A stretch of 9,252 nt of DNA from CAZJJK01 sp964546285 (GCA_964546285.1 CAZJJK010000120.1:1-9252), one strand, 5' to 3'; shown: positions 1-7,884, counted from the first letter of the stretch. The notes: generated by a model from the letters alone, not told the origin. Translations and numbers: made by a program.

Positions 1-1283
1 GTATCGATCCTCACGTTCCGCGTCACCGTGGTCGTCCGACCCGCCAGGTCGGTCGCCCGGAACGTCAGCGTATAGGTCCCTTCCGTTGTCGCCGGCAGCG
101 TCCAGTTCCAGGTCCCGCCGCTGACGGTAATCTTCGTTACCGGCGCGCTCGTCCCGTTATCGGCCGTCACCTCGATATACGGGACTTCCTCTGTCCCGCC
201 ATCGCTGTCGTGATCCCAGGTCCGCAGCCCATACAAATCGCTACCATTTCCGCCAAAGGTCACCGCCACATTCCGGTTCACCAGCGCTTCCGTGAGCGTC
301 GAGGTCTCCTCCGTCAGCGTCGGGTTCTCCGTGTCGTAATAGAAGTTCACTATCTGGGTGCTGAACGCGTTCAAGCCGTCGCTCGCCCGCACATACAGCG
401 TCCGCGCGCCTTGAGCGCCTTCGCTCCCCACTGGGTCGCTGAAGTCCACGCTCGCGTTCCAGGTAAGACCCGTGAGTGAAATATCTGTCCAATTCAAATT
501 ATTACGGCTATACGCGAGCCCGGTTACACCCTTGCCGCTTCCGTCCGTCACTTGCCCGCTTATCGTATAGCTGTCTAGATCGATAATTTCCGCGCTCGCC
601 GGCTTACTGACGCTCAAACTGGGCGACGTGGTGTCAATCATCACGTTCCTAAGGAAATTCGTCGATTTTCCCATGCCGTCAGTCGCCGTGAAGCTGAGCT
701 CGTACGCCCCGTCTCCCAAGCTCGTCGGCAAGCTCACGCCCCAAGCGCCATCGTCGGTTTCATCATCCAAGAGCGGCGTTTCCGCTCCGCCATCCTTCTT
801 ATACGTCACCGCCACGCTCAAGACGCCATTCTCGTCCGTCGCCGCTCCGCCAAAGACCACATTCGTGTTTCGGTATACCACCGACGCGCTCGCTATCCCT
901 GAACTCGTTTCCGTCAAATTCGGGTTCGCCTGGTCTATATCGAATTCCACCGTCGTCGCGTTCGTCCGGTTGGCCGAACTATCTTCCGCCATCACATGGA
1001 GGTACCAGGTCCCTTCCGCCCTTCCCGTGTCCGCTCCGCTGCCGTCCGTGTCAAAGTCATCCGTGAAGCTCCAAGGGCCGTTCCCCGTCTCTATCACCGC
1101 GTAGTCGCCGATCGTTCCGCTCGCCGCCGCGCTTTGGTCAATACGGTAATACAGCTTGCTCATGCCGACAGCCGAATCGCTCGCCGTTCCCTGGAAGGTA
1201 TAGGCCGATCCGGATAAGGCGTTCAGCCCGGTCCGCGTCTCCAGCGCCGCGCTGGCCAGCGGCGAGCTCACCGTCAAGGTCTC
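1..1283 (-). repeat. Super-repeat copy 3, shortened and diverged (runs off left edge)
   Basis: F3 (921-1283) clearly matches F1 and F2: TGLNALSG, then a Y-x-I-D-Q-S core and LHVMAEDSS-N-R-T. A3 (621-920) follows as a type II domain. The next domain (321-620) is D-like, with YSRNNLNWTD, RTLYVRASD and an F-Y-Y-D-T linker, so no B or C domain is present. The last visible domain (1-320) is type II with mixed affinity: its start, L-T-E-E-T-S with V-N-R-N-V and F-G-G, resembles A3, while D-L-Y-G-L recalls E. Type I/II alternation is kept. The domain is almost complete at the edge, ending V-R-I-D-T. Confidence 0.78.
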
Positions 1284-4200
1284 TGGCGGCGTCCGATCCA
1301 CCCGTATGGTAACCGTACTCGCTGTCGTGCTTTTTTGAGTAGTCAAGTCCGTCGCCGTCACCACATAGGTAAAGGTGCCGTCCGCCAATAGGTAATCCCC
1401 CAAATTAGCCGGATCGCGCGGCAGGTTCGTCAGAGTCCAATTTTCCCAATCATCCAGGCTCGTCGGGCCACTATCCTCGATCGCCACGCCATTCTGCGTT
1501 ACGCTGATGGACGCGAGACCGTATTGGTCTCCCGCCGTCCCGATTAGGCTGAATTGATCCTTCACGTCGCGATTGTATCCGTTCGTCACCGCCACTATCG
1601 GCGGGGCCGAGTCGTACACGAAATTCCGCTCAACAACGACGCTTTCGTTGTTCGTATAGTCTATGGACATCACATACAACGTCTTGGGGCCTTCGGCTCC
1701 CAAGTCCGCTAAGGTCACGTTCGCCGTCCAGTTTTCCGTTCCGGCCGCGTCCTGCCAGTCGCTCCCGTTATTCGTAAACGAGTACCGCACCTTATTCACG
1801 CCGGACGCGTTGGCGGCATTATCCAATAGGTCCGCGTCTCGGGCCGTGCCTCGGAAGGTGTAGCTCGGGCCATTGAGCACTTGATCCGCCACCGGCTCGC
1901 TGATGAGCACCGTGGGGTCGGTCGCGTCAAAGCGCGTCGTCCGCGTCACGCTTTCGCTCTTGCCGGCCGCGTCCGTCACCGTAATGACGAACTCGTAGGC
2001 GCCATCCGCCGCGCTTCCCGTCGCCGCCGCGCCGATATTGCCCGGATCCCTCGGCAGGTTGGCCAAGCTCCAGTTCGCCCAAACATCGCCTGTCGTCGGG
2101 CCATTCGTATCGATAAGGATCGCGCTACCGCTATCCTTTTTCTGCGTCGCCGTCACCGAAACTAAAGACAGCGGACTTGTATCGCCCGCCGTGCCGCTTA
2201 AGAGGAAAGAAGCCTTTACGTTCGTCAATGGCGTTATGCTGTTGATCGACGGTTTATCCAAATCCACGCCGAAAGTCCGCGAGGCGGAAACGCTGATATT
2301 ATCAGCCATATCGACGGCGCGCAGCCAAATGGTATGCGTGCCTTGAGCGAGCGAGCTAAGCGCCGCGTTCCAACTTGTCGTGCCGCTGACAGCCGTCCAG
2401 CCGGCCGCGGTCCACGCGGCCGGATCGGCATAAGCGGCGGCGGTCGGCAGGGCCGGCGCGCTCGTGCCCATAGCGTAATATATGGCCTCTACCCCGGTAA
2501 GGTCGGAGGCGGTGCCGTTCACGGTCACGTCGGCCGTAGTTGACCAAGAAAGAGCCGCCGGACTGAGGATCACCAGTTCGGGACCCATCGTATCTACCCT
2601 AACGCGGCGCGTCACGGAAGAAGTTTTACCGACTATGTCTGTCGCGCTTATCGAAACATCGTAAACGCCGTCATCGCCGTGGCTCGCGGCGTCCACAGCG
2701 AGATCCCAGCTCCAGTCGTCGCCAGACAAGCCCAAGGGCACTTCAGTGGCCGCGCCGTTATCTTTTGACCAGCTTAAGATGACGGGGTTTGTGGCCCGTA
2801 GAGCGTTTGTGTCACTCGCCGTCCCGCTGAAGGTCCAAGTTTCCTTGACGCCTTTCAGCGTGGAATCCGGCAGGGAGCTTTCCGTAATAGCCGGATTGGA
2901 CAAATCGATATCGAACAAGACGCTGGCCGCGTTGCCCGCCGTCGTCCGGTTTCCGGAACTATCTTCAGCCAATACATGGAGATAATAGCCGACGCCTTCC
3001 GCTACATCAGTTGGGAGAGCCTTGGTGAAGCTCCAATTCCCGCCAGTCGCCAACTCGGTATATCCCGCCGCCTCGGGCGTGGTCGCTATCGCGGGCGCGC
3101 TTGAGCTTTGGTTAATGACATACCATACTTTCGCCGCGCCGACCCCGCTATCGGAAACGTGGCCTTGGAAAAGATAGCTTGTGCCGGAGATGGCGTTGAC
3201 GCCGGTCTGGCCAAATAACGGCGCGTGTATCTCGTTCACGTCCGGCGCCGACGTATCGATCACCACCGTCACCGTCACCGTGTCGCTGATCTTTCCCGCT
3301 AAGTCGGTAGCGGTGATCTCATACACGAATTCGCCATCCGCCATCAAATAAGTATCCGGATTCAAGGGATCGCGCGGTAGTTCCGCCAAGCTGTAGCTTG
3401 TCGTCCCCGTCAGGTCCGCTCCCGATACCGTTAGCCTGTCGCCGCCGTCCTTCCGCTGCGTGATCGTCAGATAGTCAATTCCGTAATTATCAGCGGACGT
3501 GCCCGTAATGGTGAACTTGTCGTTTTCGTTCCGGTTCAGCCCATTCGTTACGCTGAGCGTCGGCTTCGCCGTATCGTAGACGAAAGAGCGCGAATAGACG
3601 CCGCTGTCGCTTACGTTGCCAGCGCTGTCCTCCGCTTCCACATATAGCGTCTTGGGACCTTCCGTTCCCAGCGTAGCCAGCGCCACCGTCGCGCTCCACG
3701 CCGTCGTTCCCGTCGCGTCCTGCCAATCCGCCCCGTTATTCGTAAACGAATACCGCACCTTGCTCACACCGGACCCGTCGTCCGACGCTATCCCGGATAT
3801 CGTATAACTGGCGCCGCCCACCACTTGGGCGGCGGTGGGCGCGTTGATGGACGCCACAGGATCGGTCGCGTCAAAGCGCACCGTTCGGGTAACGCTTTCA
3901 GTCTTCCCAGCCGCGTCCGTTACCGTGACCACATACTCGTACAACCCATCCGCGACGCTGGTCGTCAGCTGCGAGTCCAAATCCGCCGTGTCGCGCGGCA
4001 GGGACGGGATGCTCCAACTGGTCGTCCCGCTTACCGTTATCGCTTGCGGATCGGCCGAACCCTTCTTCTGGGTCGCGGTAACCGAAACGATGGCTACCGC
4101 GTTGGTATCGGCGGCGTCCCCAGACAGCGCGAAGCCGCCGTTCATATTAGCCAATGGCGTATTAGCGCTGATCGTCGGCTTATTAAGATCGACGCCGAAA

Positions 4201-7200
4201 GCCCGGGATAAGGCGACGGACACATTGCCGAGCGCGTCCACCGCCCGTACCCATAGGGTGTGGTTATCTTCGCTTAAGCCGCTTAGGCTGCCGGACCAAC
4301 TCGTCGTCCCGCTAGCCGCCGCCCAGCCGTTAGCTGTCCACGACGCCGCGGCTCCCACGTCCACCGTCGGCACCACGGGCTCACTCGTCCCTTCCGCGTA
4401 ATACACCGCGCTCACGCCGGTGATGTTGTCGGAGGAAACGCCCTTAATCGCCACCGTGGCGCTGGATGACCAAGAAGCGGCCGCCGGATCGGTGATGGTG
4501 ACTTCGGGACCGGTGGTATCTACCCGCACGCTCCTCTCCACCACCTTGGTCTTTCCGGCCATATCGGTGGCCGTTATGGCGATGGCGTAGCTTCCGTCAT
4601 GTGTATGTGTGGTTTCATCGATATTCCAAGCGCGGGACCAAGAGTCATCCGTCACGGTAAGCGTTTCATCCGGTGAAGCGACATCGTCTTTCGCCCAGCT
4701 AAGGATAACGCCGCTTAATCCGTTCGTATCGCTGGCCGTGCCGCTTACGGCAAAATCCCCAGCGCGATCAACGCGGCTCGCCGTCGCGATCATGGTTTCA
4801 GCCAAGGCGGGATCGGCCAAGTCAACATCAAAGCGAACGCTCGCCGCGGCAGCCGGCGCGGTCCTATTCCCAACCGCGTCCTCAGCCAGGATATGGAGAT
4901 AATAATCCAGGCCTTCGGGCAGGTCGTTGCCCGCGCCCAAAGTTTTGGAGAAATTCCACGCGCCTGAGGTAAGTATCTCCGTATAACCCGCGTCCACTGG
5001 CGTGGTCGTGATAGCGGGAGCGTCGGTGTTGGTGTCAATGGCATACCAAACCCGCTTCAAGCCCACGCCGTCGTCCGTCGCGTTGCCCCTGAAGGTGTAG
5101 CTCGCGCCCTTAAGAGCGTTCACGCCTGTCTGGGTGGCGTCCGGCGCGCTGATCTCATTAAGCTCCGGCGCCGTCGTATCCACTTCTATCGTCCGCGTCT
5201 GGAATTCGGCCGACCGCTGGGCCACATCCTTAAGCGTCACCGTATAGGTATAGACGCCGTCCGCTAGAGCGCCGGCGTCCCGATACACGGGCAGGGTCGG
5301 GTAAGCGGCGGCTCCGTTGGTGAAGGCGAAGGAAGCGTCCGTAAAATCAGTTTTGGAATATATTTGTCTAGGCTCGGCCTCGCTCTGGTATTGCTCGGTC
5401 ACGATGAATTCAGACAGCCTGAGGTCGTCGCTTAGGTCCAAGCGCAGATAGAAATCCTCCGCCGTCGTTGAGCTTACCGCGCTTAAGGCGCTACCGCCCA
5501 GGAATTGAATTTCTGGGCTGGCCATATCCACCGCGAACCATACATCCTGAGTTTCCGTAACCGCATCGGCGCCTAATTTGGCGGTACCATCATCCGTCGC
5601 TTCTATACGCAAACGGTAGATCCCCGCATCTTCCGGTCCCTGAATAGTGAATTTACGCGACGCCGTCGTGCCGCTGAATCCGGGTTCGGCGCTGATCGGG
5701 TTCCCGTCTTTATAGATTACGATATCGATACCTAAGCCATCGCTTAGGATTTGGCTCGTCTCGGCTAAAAGTCCGTCATCGTCAGTCACCGTCCCCTCAA
5801 ACAGCGTGGCCTGAGTCTTTAAGTTATTGGCGATAGCTTGGGCCTCCGTCGCCGCGTTTAGATTGTAGAAAGTGACGACTGGAAGGTCAGTGGCTTGATC
5901 TATCCTGAGCTTTGGGTAGTCTCCCAGACCGTCAACCAAAGTGTAGGACAGGCCGGCGCCGTCAACGGCGGTGATAACGATCTCAACCTCATCTTCGGTA
6001 AAATCGGTCGTATCTACCAAAACGGACCAAGCGTATCGGTCCGCGGGTATGTACTCCTCTTCGCCAATGCTAATAGTTAAGGATTCGATATTGTTTGAGT
6101 TGTCCCTGGCCGCCCCTAAAAGTTCGATGACGCCGTTCTGAGGCACGGAAAGGTCGGGGGAAATAATGGTGATCGTGGGGTCTTCCGTATCCACGGAATA
6201 GGTCGTGGAAATGGTGGACATAAAGCCCGAGCTATCCATGGCTTCTATCTGTATATCCACAGTGCTTCCAACGCTCTCGGGAATAGTGACCGCGCTGTTG
6301 GACCAACTGTCGCCCACTCCCGCGGTGGCCACGTACCAGGTCGTCTCCGTGCCCGCCGTTACGCCAATACGGACCTGCTCAACCCCATTGTCGTCCGTCA
6401 CGTCGGCGGAAACGATAACAGCCGCGCCCGCGCCGATATAGCCGATATCCGGCTTGATATTACGGATAACCGGCACCGCGCTGTCTATCTTGAACTTAAT
6501 CGGGTTGGTGGAGGCGGTTTTCGGCGGTGAATTGGTATCGCTGACCGTTAATACAAGTTGATAGCGGCCGTCAGGAATCAAGCTTCCGCTGGAAAGACCG
6601 CCGGTTTTCATGGGGAAATTGACGCTGTAGGCGGTCTTATTTTCCGTTACGTCGTTTATGGCGACGTCAAAACTGTAAATACCTGTACTGAGAGGATTTC
6701 CAGAGTCATCCAGCGGTGTGAACACGGCTTCCAGACTGTTTTTATTTATGCCGTCGTCGTCCTCCACCGTGCCGATGACGCTGGCGCCGGCGCCAACGAT
6801 ATTGCTGTCAATACCCAGGGTCTGAGACGGGACGCTGATAGAGAAACGGGGAAGATCGCTGTCGGCTTGAATAACAAAACCGACAGTTTCCGCCCCCGTC
6901 ACCGTGGGTGGATAACGGCGCAGAGCCGCCAGCTGCGCGGCCGTTACCCCATCCGGCAAAGCGGCGGCGTTCGGTTCGCCCTGGTCGTGCGGCCCTATAT
7001 CGGCCTCAGTGACAGATACGGTGAAAGGAACATCCAACACCGCCGAATGATAGAGATATTCGTTAACATTGCCGGCTCGATCTCTGGCAAAGATCATATA
7101 CCTATACGAACCATCGGCATAGGTACTAAAATTTGTCACAGCGGTGCTAATGGTCCAGTTAGCGTTGGTGGAGAAAGGCCTGTTAGTCGGATTGGTAACT

Positions 7201-7802
7201 TCCGTGCCGCTCGCGTCGTATACCGCGAGCTCCACCCGTTGAATGGGGAAAGGATCGTAAATCGTGCCTCGGAAAGTAACGGTTGAATTGTAGATATCGC
7301 TCGCGACGGCCTGGGGGACGGACACCAGGACAGTCGGGGCGCTATTATCGATATTGACGTTGACCCGCGCGTTAAAGGTCTTACCGGCGGTATCGGTAGC
7401 CTTGGCGGTAAAAAGGTGGGCGCCATCCAGCACCCGGGCGTTAGACGCGTTGACGACGGCGGTATCAATCTGGGCGGTCCAGGTATCGCCAGAGATGACG
7501 GCGGGAACGGAGCGAACCACGGCATCGTTCACCTTGAGTTCCACCAACACCGACATGACGCCGATATCATCGGACACCTTCCCCGAGAGGGTGACGACGC
7601 CTCTAAGATAGGCGTTGTCCAGCGGCTGGGCGATACTGACATTTGGCGGGTCAAGGTCCACCTTGGCCCCCAAGCCAATAGAGAAAAGGTCGCAGGTGAC
7701 CATGCTCGCGGACGCGATGCCGACCATAGCCGGCAATAGCAGCCGAGCGGACCATTTACGGACCGCCGCCGCTAAGCTCAGATCAGATTGTACCTTACCC
7801 AT
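1..7802 (-). CDS. Giant multi-domain Ig-like repeat protein, probable surface lipoprotein (3' end beyond window)
   Basis: The frame is open for 2,600 complete codons from ATG 7802-7800 to the left edge, so the C-terminus is missing. The start is supported by AAAGGTGG five bases upstream and by an export signal just after it. Residues 1-37 are a signal with a possible lipobox. From about residue 53 on, the protein is tandem Ig-like domains of 97-126 residues. Typical hallmarks are a domain start after D-T-x-x-P, a middle G-x-A-S-D-x-x-G-V, a Trp near the middle, and an ending such as V-x-A-x-D-x-A-G-N or T-A-T-D-x-A-G-K. This matches the Big-type bacterial Ig fold of surface proteins and adhesins (family knowledge). 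There are about 23 domains: seven diverged, then sixteen in a higher-order repeat. No catalytic domain is visible. The only cysteine is C37. A role as a surface stalk or adhesin is inference. Confidence is high for the gene and Ig fold, moderate for lipidation. Confidence 0.94.
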   Translation of the reverse strand, partial: MGKVQSDLSLAAAVRKWSARLLLPAMVGIASASMVTCDLFSIGLGAKVDLDPPNVSIAQPLDNAYLRGVVTLSGKVSDDIGVMSVLVELKVNDAVVRSVPAVISGDTWTAQIDTAVVNASNARVLDGAHLFTAKATDTAGKTFNARVNVNIDNSAPTVLVSVPQAVASDIYNSTVTFRGTIYDPFPIQRVELAVYDASGTEVTNPTNRPFSTNANWTISTAVTNFSTYADGSYRYMIFARDRAGNVNEYLYHSAVLDVPFTVSVTEADIGPHDQGEPNAAALPDGVTAAQLAALRRYPPTVTGAETVGFVIQADSDLPRFSISVPSQTLGIDSNIVGAGASVIGTVEDDDGINKNSLEAVFTPLDDSGNPLSTGIYSFDVAINDVTENKTAYSVNFPMKTGGLSSGSLIPDGRYQLVLTVSDTNSPPKTASTNPIKFKIDSAVPVIRNIKPDIGYIGAGAAVIVSADVTDDNGVEQVRIGVTAGTETTWYVATAGVGDSWSNSAVTIPESVGSTVDIQIEAMDSSGFMSTISTTYSVDTEDPTITIISPDLSVPQNGVIELLGAARDNSNNIESLTISIGEEEYIPADRYAWSVLVDTTDFTEDEVEIVITAVDGAGLSYTLVDGLGDYPKLRIDQATDLPVVTFYNLNAATEAQAIANNLKTQATLFEGTVTDDDGLLAETSQILSDGLGIDIVIYKDGNPISAEPGFSGTTASRKFTIQGPEDAGIYRLRIEATDDGTAKLGADAVTETQDVWFAVDMASPEIQFLGGSALSAVSSTTAEDFYLRLDLSDDLRLSEFIVTEQYQSEAEPRQIYSKTDFTDASFAFTNGAAAYPTLPVYRDAGALADGVYTYTVTLKDVAQRSAEFQTRTIEVDTTAPELNEISAPDATQTGVNALKGASYTFRGNATDDGVGLKRVWYAIDTNTDAPAITTTPVDAGYTEILTSGAWNFSKTLGAGNDLPEGLDYYLHILAEDAVGNRTAPAAAASVRFDVDLADPALAETMIATASRVDRAGDFAVSGTASDTNGLSGVILSWAKDDVASPDETLTVTDDSWSRAWNIDETTHTHDGSYAIAITATDMAGKTKVVERSVRVDTTGPEVTITDPAAASWSSSATVAIKGVSSDNITGVSAVYYAEGTSEPVVPTVDVGAAASWTANGWAAASGTTSWSGSLSGLSEDNHTLWVRAVDALGNVSVALSRAFGVDLNKPTISANTPLANMNGGFALSGDAADTNAVAIVSVTATQKKGSADPQAITVSGTTSWSIPSLPRDTADLDSQLTTSVADGLYEYVVTVTDAAGKTESVTRTVRFDATDPVASINAPTAAQVVGGASYTISGIASDDGSGVSKVRYSFTNNGADWQDATGTTAWSATVALATLGTEGPKTLYVEAEDSAGNVSDSGVYSRSFVYDTAKPTLSVTNGLNRNENDKFTITGTSADNYGIDYLTITQRKDGGDRLTVSGADLTGTTSYSLAELPRDPLNPDTYLMADGEFVYEITATDLAGKISDTVTVTVVIDTSAPDVNEIHAPLFGQTGVNAISGTSYLFQGHVSDSGVGAAKVWYVINQSSSAPAIATTPEAAGYTELATGGNWSFTKALPTDVAEGVGYYLHVLAEDSSGNRTTAGNAASVLFDIDLSNPAITESSLPDSTLKGVKETWTFSGTASDTNALRATNPVILSWSKDNGAATEVPLGLSGDDWSWDLAVDAASHGDDGVYDVSISATDIVGKTSSVTRRVRVDTMGPELVILSPAALSWSTTADVTVNGTASDLTGVEAIYYAMGTSAPALPTAAAYADPAAWTAAGWTAVSGTTSWNAALSSLAQGTHTIWLRAVDMADNISVSASRTFGVDLDKPSINSITPLTNVKASFLLSGTAGDTSPLSLVSVTATQKKDSGSAILIDTNGPTTGDVWANWSLANLPRDPGNIGAAATGSAADGAYEFVITVTDAAGKSESVTRTTRFDATDPTVLISEPVADQVLNGPSYTFRGTARDADLLDNAANASGVNKVRYSFTNNGSDWQDAAGTENWTANVTLADLGAEGPKTLYVMSIDYTNNESVVVERNFVYDSAPPIVAVTNGYNRDVKDQFSLIGTAGDQYGLASISVTQNGVAIEDSGPTSLDDWENWTLTNLPRDPANLGDYLLADGTFTYVVTATDLTTQKSTTASTVTIRVDRTPPETLTVSSPLASAALETRTGLNALSGSAYTFQGTASDSAVGMSKLYYRIDQSAAASGTIGDYAVIETGNGPWSFTDDFDTDGSGADTGRAEGTWYLHVMAEDSSANRTNATTVEFDIDQANPNLTETSSGIASASVVYRNTNVVFGGAATDENGVLSVAVTYKKDGGAETPLLDDETDDGAWGVSLPTSLGDGAYELSFTATDGMGKSTNFLRNVMIDTTSPSLSVSKPASAEIIDLDSYTISGQVTDGSGKGVTGLAYSRNNLNWTDISLTGLTWNASVDFSDPVGSEGAQGARTLYVRASDGLNAFSTQIVNFYYDTENPTLTEETSTLTEALVNRNVAVTFGGNGSDLYGLRTWDHDSDGGTEEVPYIEVTADNGTSAPVTKITVSGGTWNWTLPATTEGTYTLTFRATDLAGRTTTVTRNVRID
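1284..3242 (-). repeat. Six-domain super-repeat, copy 2 (653 codons)
   Basis: The domain order is the same as in copy 1: F2 2892-3242, A2 2580-2891, B2 2250-2579, C2 1914-2249, D2 1599-1913, E2 1284-1598. Matching landmarks are TGVNAISG (F2), YYAMGTSAP (B2), TATQKKDS (C2), YSFTNNGSDWQDA (D2) and TLTNLPRDP (E2). It is longer than copy 1, mainly through extra residues in C2 (around N-G-P-T-T-G-D) and in D2 (around L-L-D-N-A-A-N). Two 18-base tracts are identical to copy 1: 1918-1935 matches 3862-3879, and 1764-1781 matches 3732-3749. This supports descent by duplication and not only fold similarity. Confidence 0.88.
3243..5165 (-). repeat. Six-domain super-repeat, copy 1 (641 codons)
   Basis: Domains in reading order: F1 4809-5165, A1 4506-4808, B1 4176-4505, C1 3858-4175, D1 3561-3857, E1 3243-3560. 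F, B and D are type I: a Y-Y/R-Y core, a second-half Trp, L-x-V-x-A-x-D-x-x-G-N, ending F-x-x-D-x-x-x-P. A, C and E are type II: a K-K/K-D hairpin, D-G-x-Y, T-A-T-D-x-A-G-K, ending in V-R-V-D-T-T-x-P or a variant. Landmarks that recur in copy 2 are TGVNALKG (F1), YYAEGTSEP (B1), TATQKKGS (C1), YSFTNNGADWQDA (D1) and SLAELPRDP (E1). The frame is maintained throughout. Confidence 0.88.
5166..7646 (-). other. N-terminal block of seven diverged Ig-like domains
   Basis: Domain edges were placed at the recurring D-x-x-x-P linker. Domain 1 covers 7335-7646, domain 2 about 7027-7334, domain 3 6471-6848, domain 4 6177-6470, domain 5 5880-6176, domain 6 5514-5879 and domain 7 5166-5513. Each keeps the G-x-x-x-D-x-x-G core, but they are not near-copies of one another or of the repeat block that follows. 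Domains 3 and 6 are the longest (126 and 122 residues) and share an acidic D-D-D-G turn and a loop with G-N-P (S-G-N-P-L-S and D-G-N-P-I-S), so they may be related. Bases 6849-7026 between domains 2 and 3 encode about 59 residues that do not look Ig-like. Confidence 0.72.
7692..7802 (-). other. N-terminal export signal with possible lipobox (residues 1-37 of the giant Ig protein)
   Basis: The n-region (residues 1-20) carries K3, R15, K16 and R20. A hydrophobic stretch follows, LLLPAMVGIASASMVT (residues 21-36), and then C37. The last residues before the cysteine, S-M-V-T-C, are a poor match to the classical L-A/S-G/A-C lipobox but fit the relaxed form accepted in spirochaetes. C37 is the only Cys in the 2,600 visible residues, which favours a dedicated role such as lipidation. 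Residue +2 is Asp, an inner-membrane retention signal in E. coli; that rule does not carry over to all phyla. The alternative is cleavage by signal peptidase I near A30-A32, giving a secreted, non-lipidated protein. Confidence 0.62.
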
Positions 7803-7807
7803 ACCGT

Positions 7808-7815
7808 CCACCTTT
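7808..7815 (-). promoter_or_regulatory. Ribosome binding site of the giant Ig gene
   Basis: On the minus strand AAAGGTGG is followed by the five bases ACGGT and then ATG at 7802-7800. It is a close match to the anti-Shine-Dalgarno complement AAGGAGG at good spacing. An in-frame GTG (7811-7809) lies inside the site and is therefore unlikely to be the start. Confidence 0.8.
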
Positions 7816-7832
7816 CGGCCTACCGCCGGCCG
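7816..7832 (-). promoter_or_regulatory. Small GC hairpin abutting the ribosome binding site
   Basis: On the minus strand CGGCC (7832-7828) and GGCCG (7820-7816) can pair over a seven-base loop GGCGGTA. The 3' arm ends directly at the first base of the ribosome binding site. The stem is only 5 bp but all G-C. An influence on translation initiation is inference. Confidence 0.35.
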
Positions 7833-7884
7833 CGCGTTCCGTGACAATAACTTATTTAACTTGATAAAAGAGAGAAAACGACGG

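Noticed and set aside
3835..4401. 188-codon plus-strand open frame, and a similar one at 628-1104
   Set aside because: Both are antisense shadows of the repeat block. Their low-complexity Val/Ser/Ala-rich translations follow from reverse-complementing Thr/Asp/Ala/Gly codons. No ribosome binding site or family match is seen.
1..5165. CRISPR array or short tandem DNA repeat
   Set aside because: The repetition is at the protein level with a ~300-base domain period and an open frame. There are no short direct repeats with unique spacers.
6558..7286. 242-codon open frame on the plus strand
   Set aside because: It is exactly antisense to codons of Ig domains 2-4 and shares their triplet boundaries. 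It is open because the codons TTA, CTA and TCA are rare in the real gene. Its translation has no recognisable domain.
7136..7525. 129-codon minus-strand frame inside the giant gene
   Set aside because: It is out of frame with the continuous 2,600-codon reading frame. The Pro/Ser-rich product is typical of a shifted frame through Thr/Val/Asp codons.
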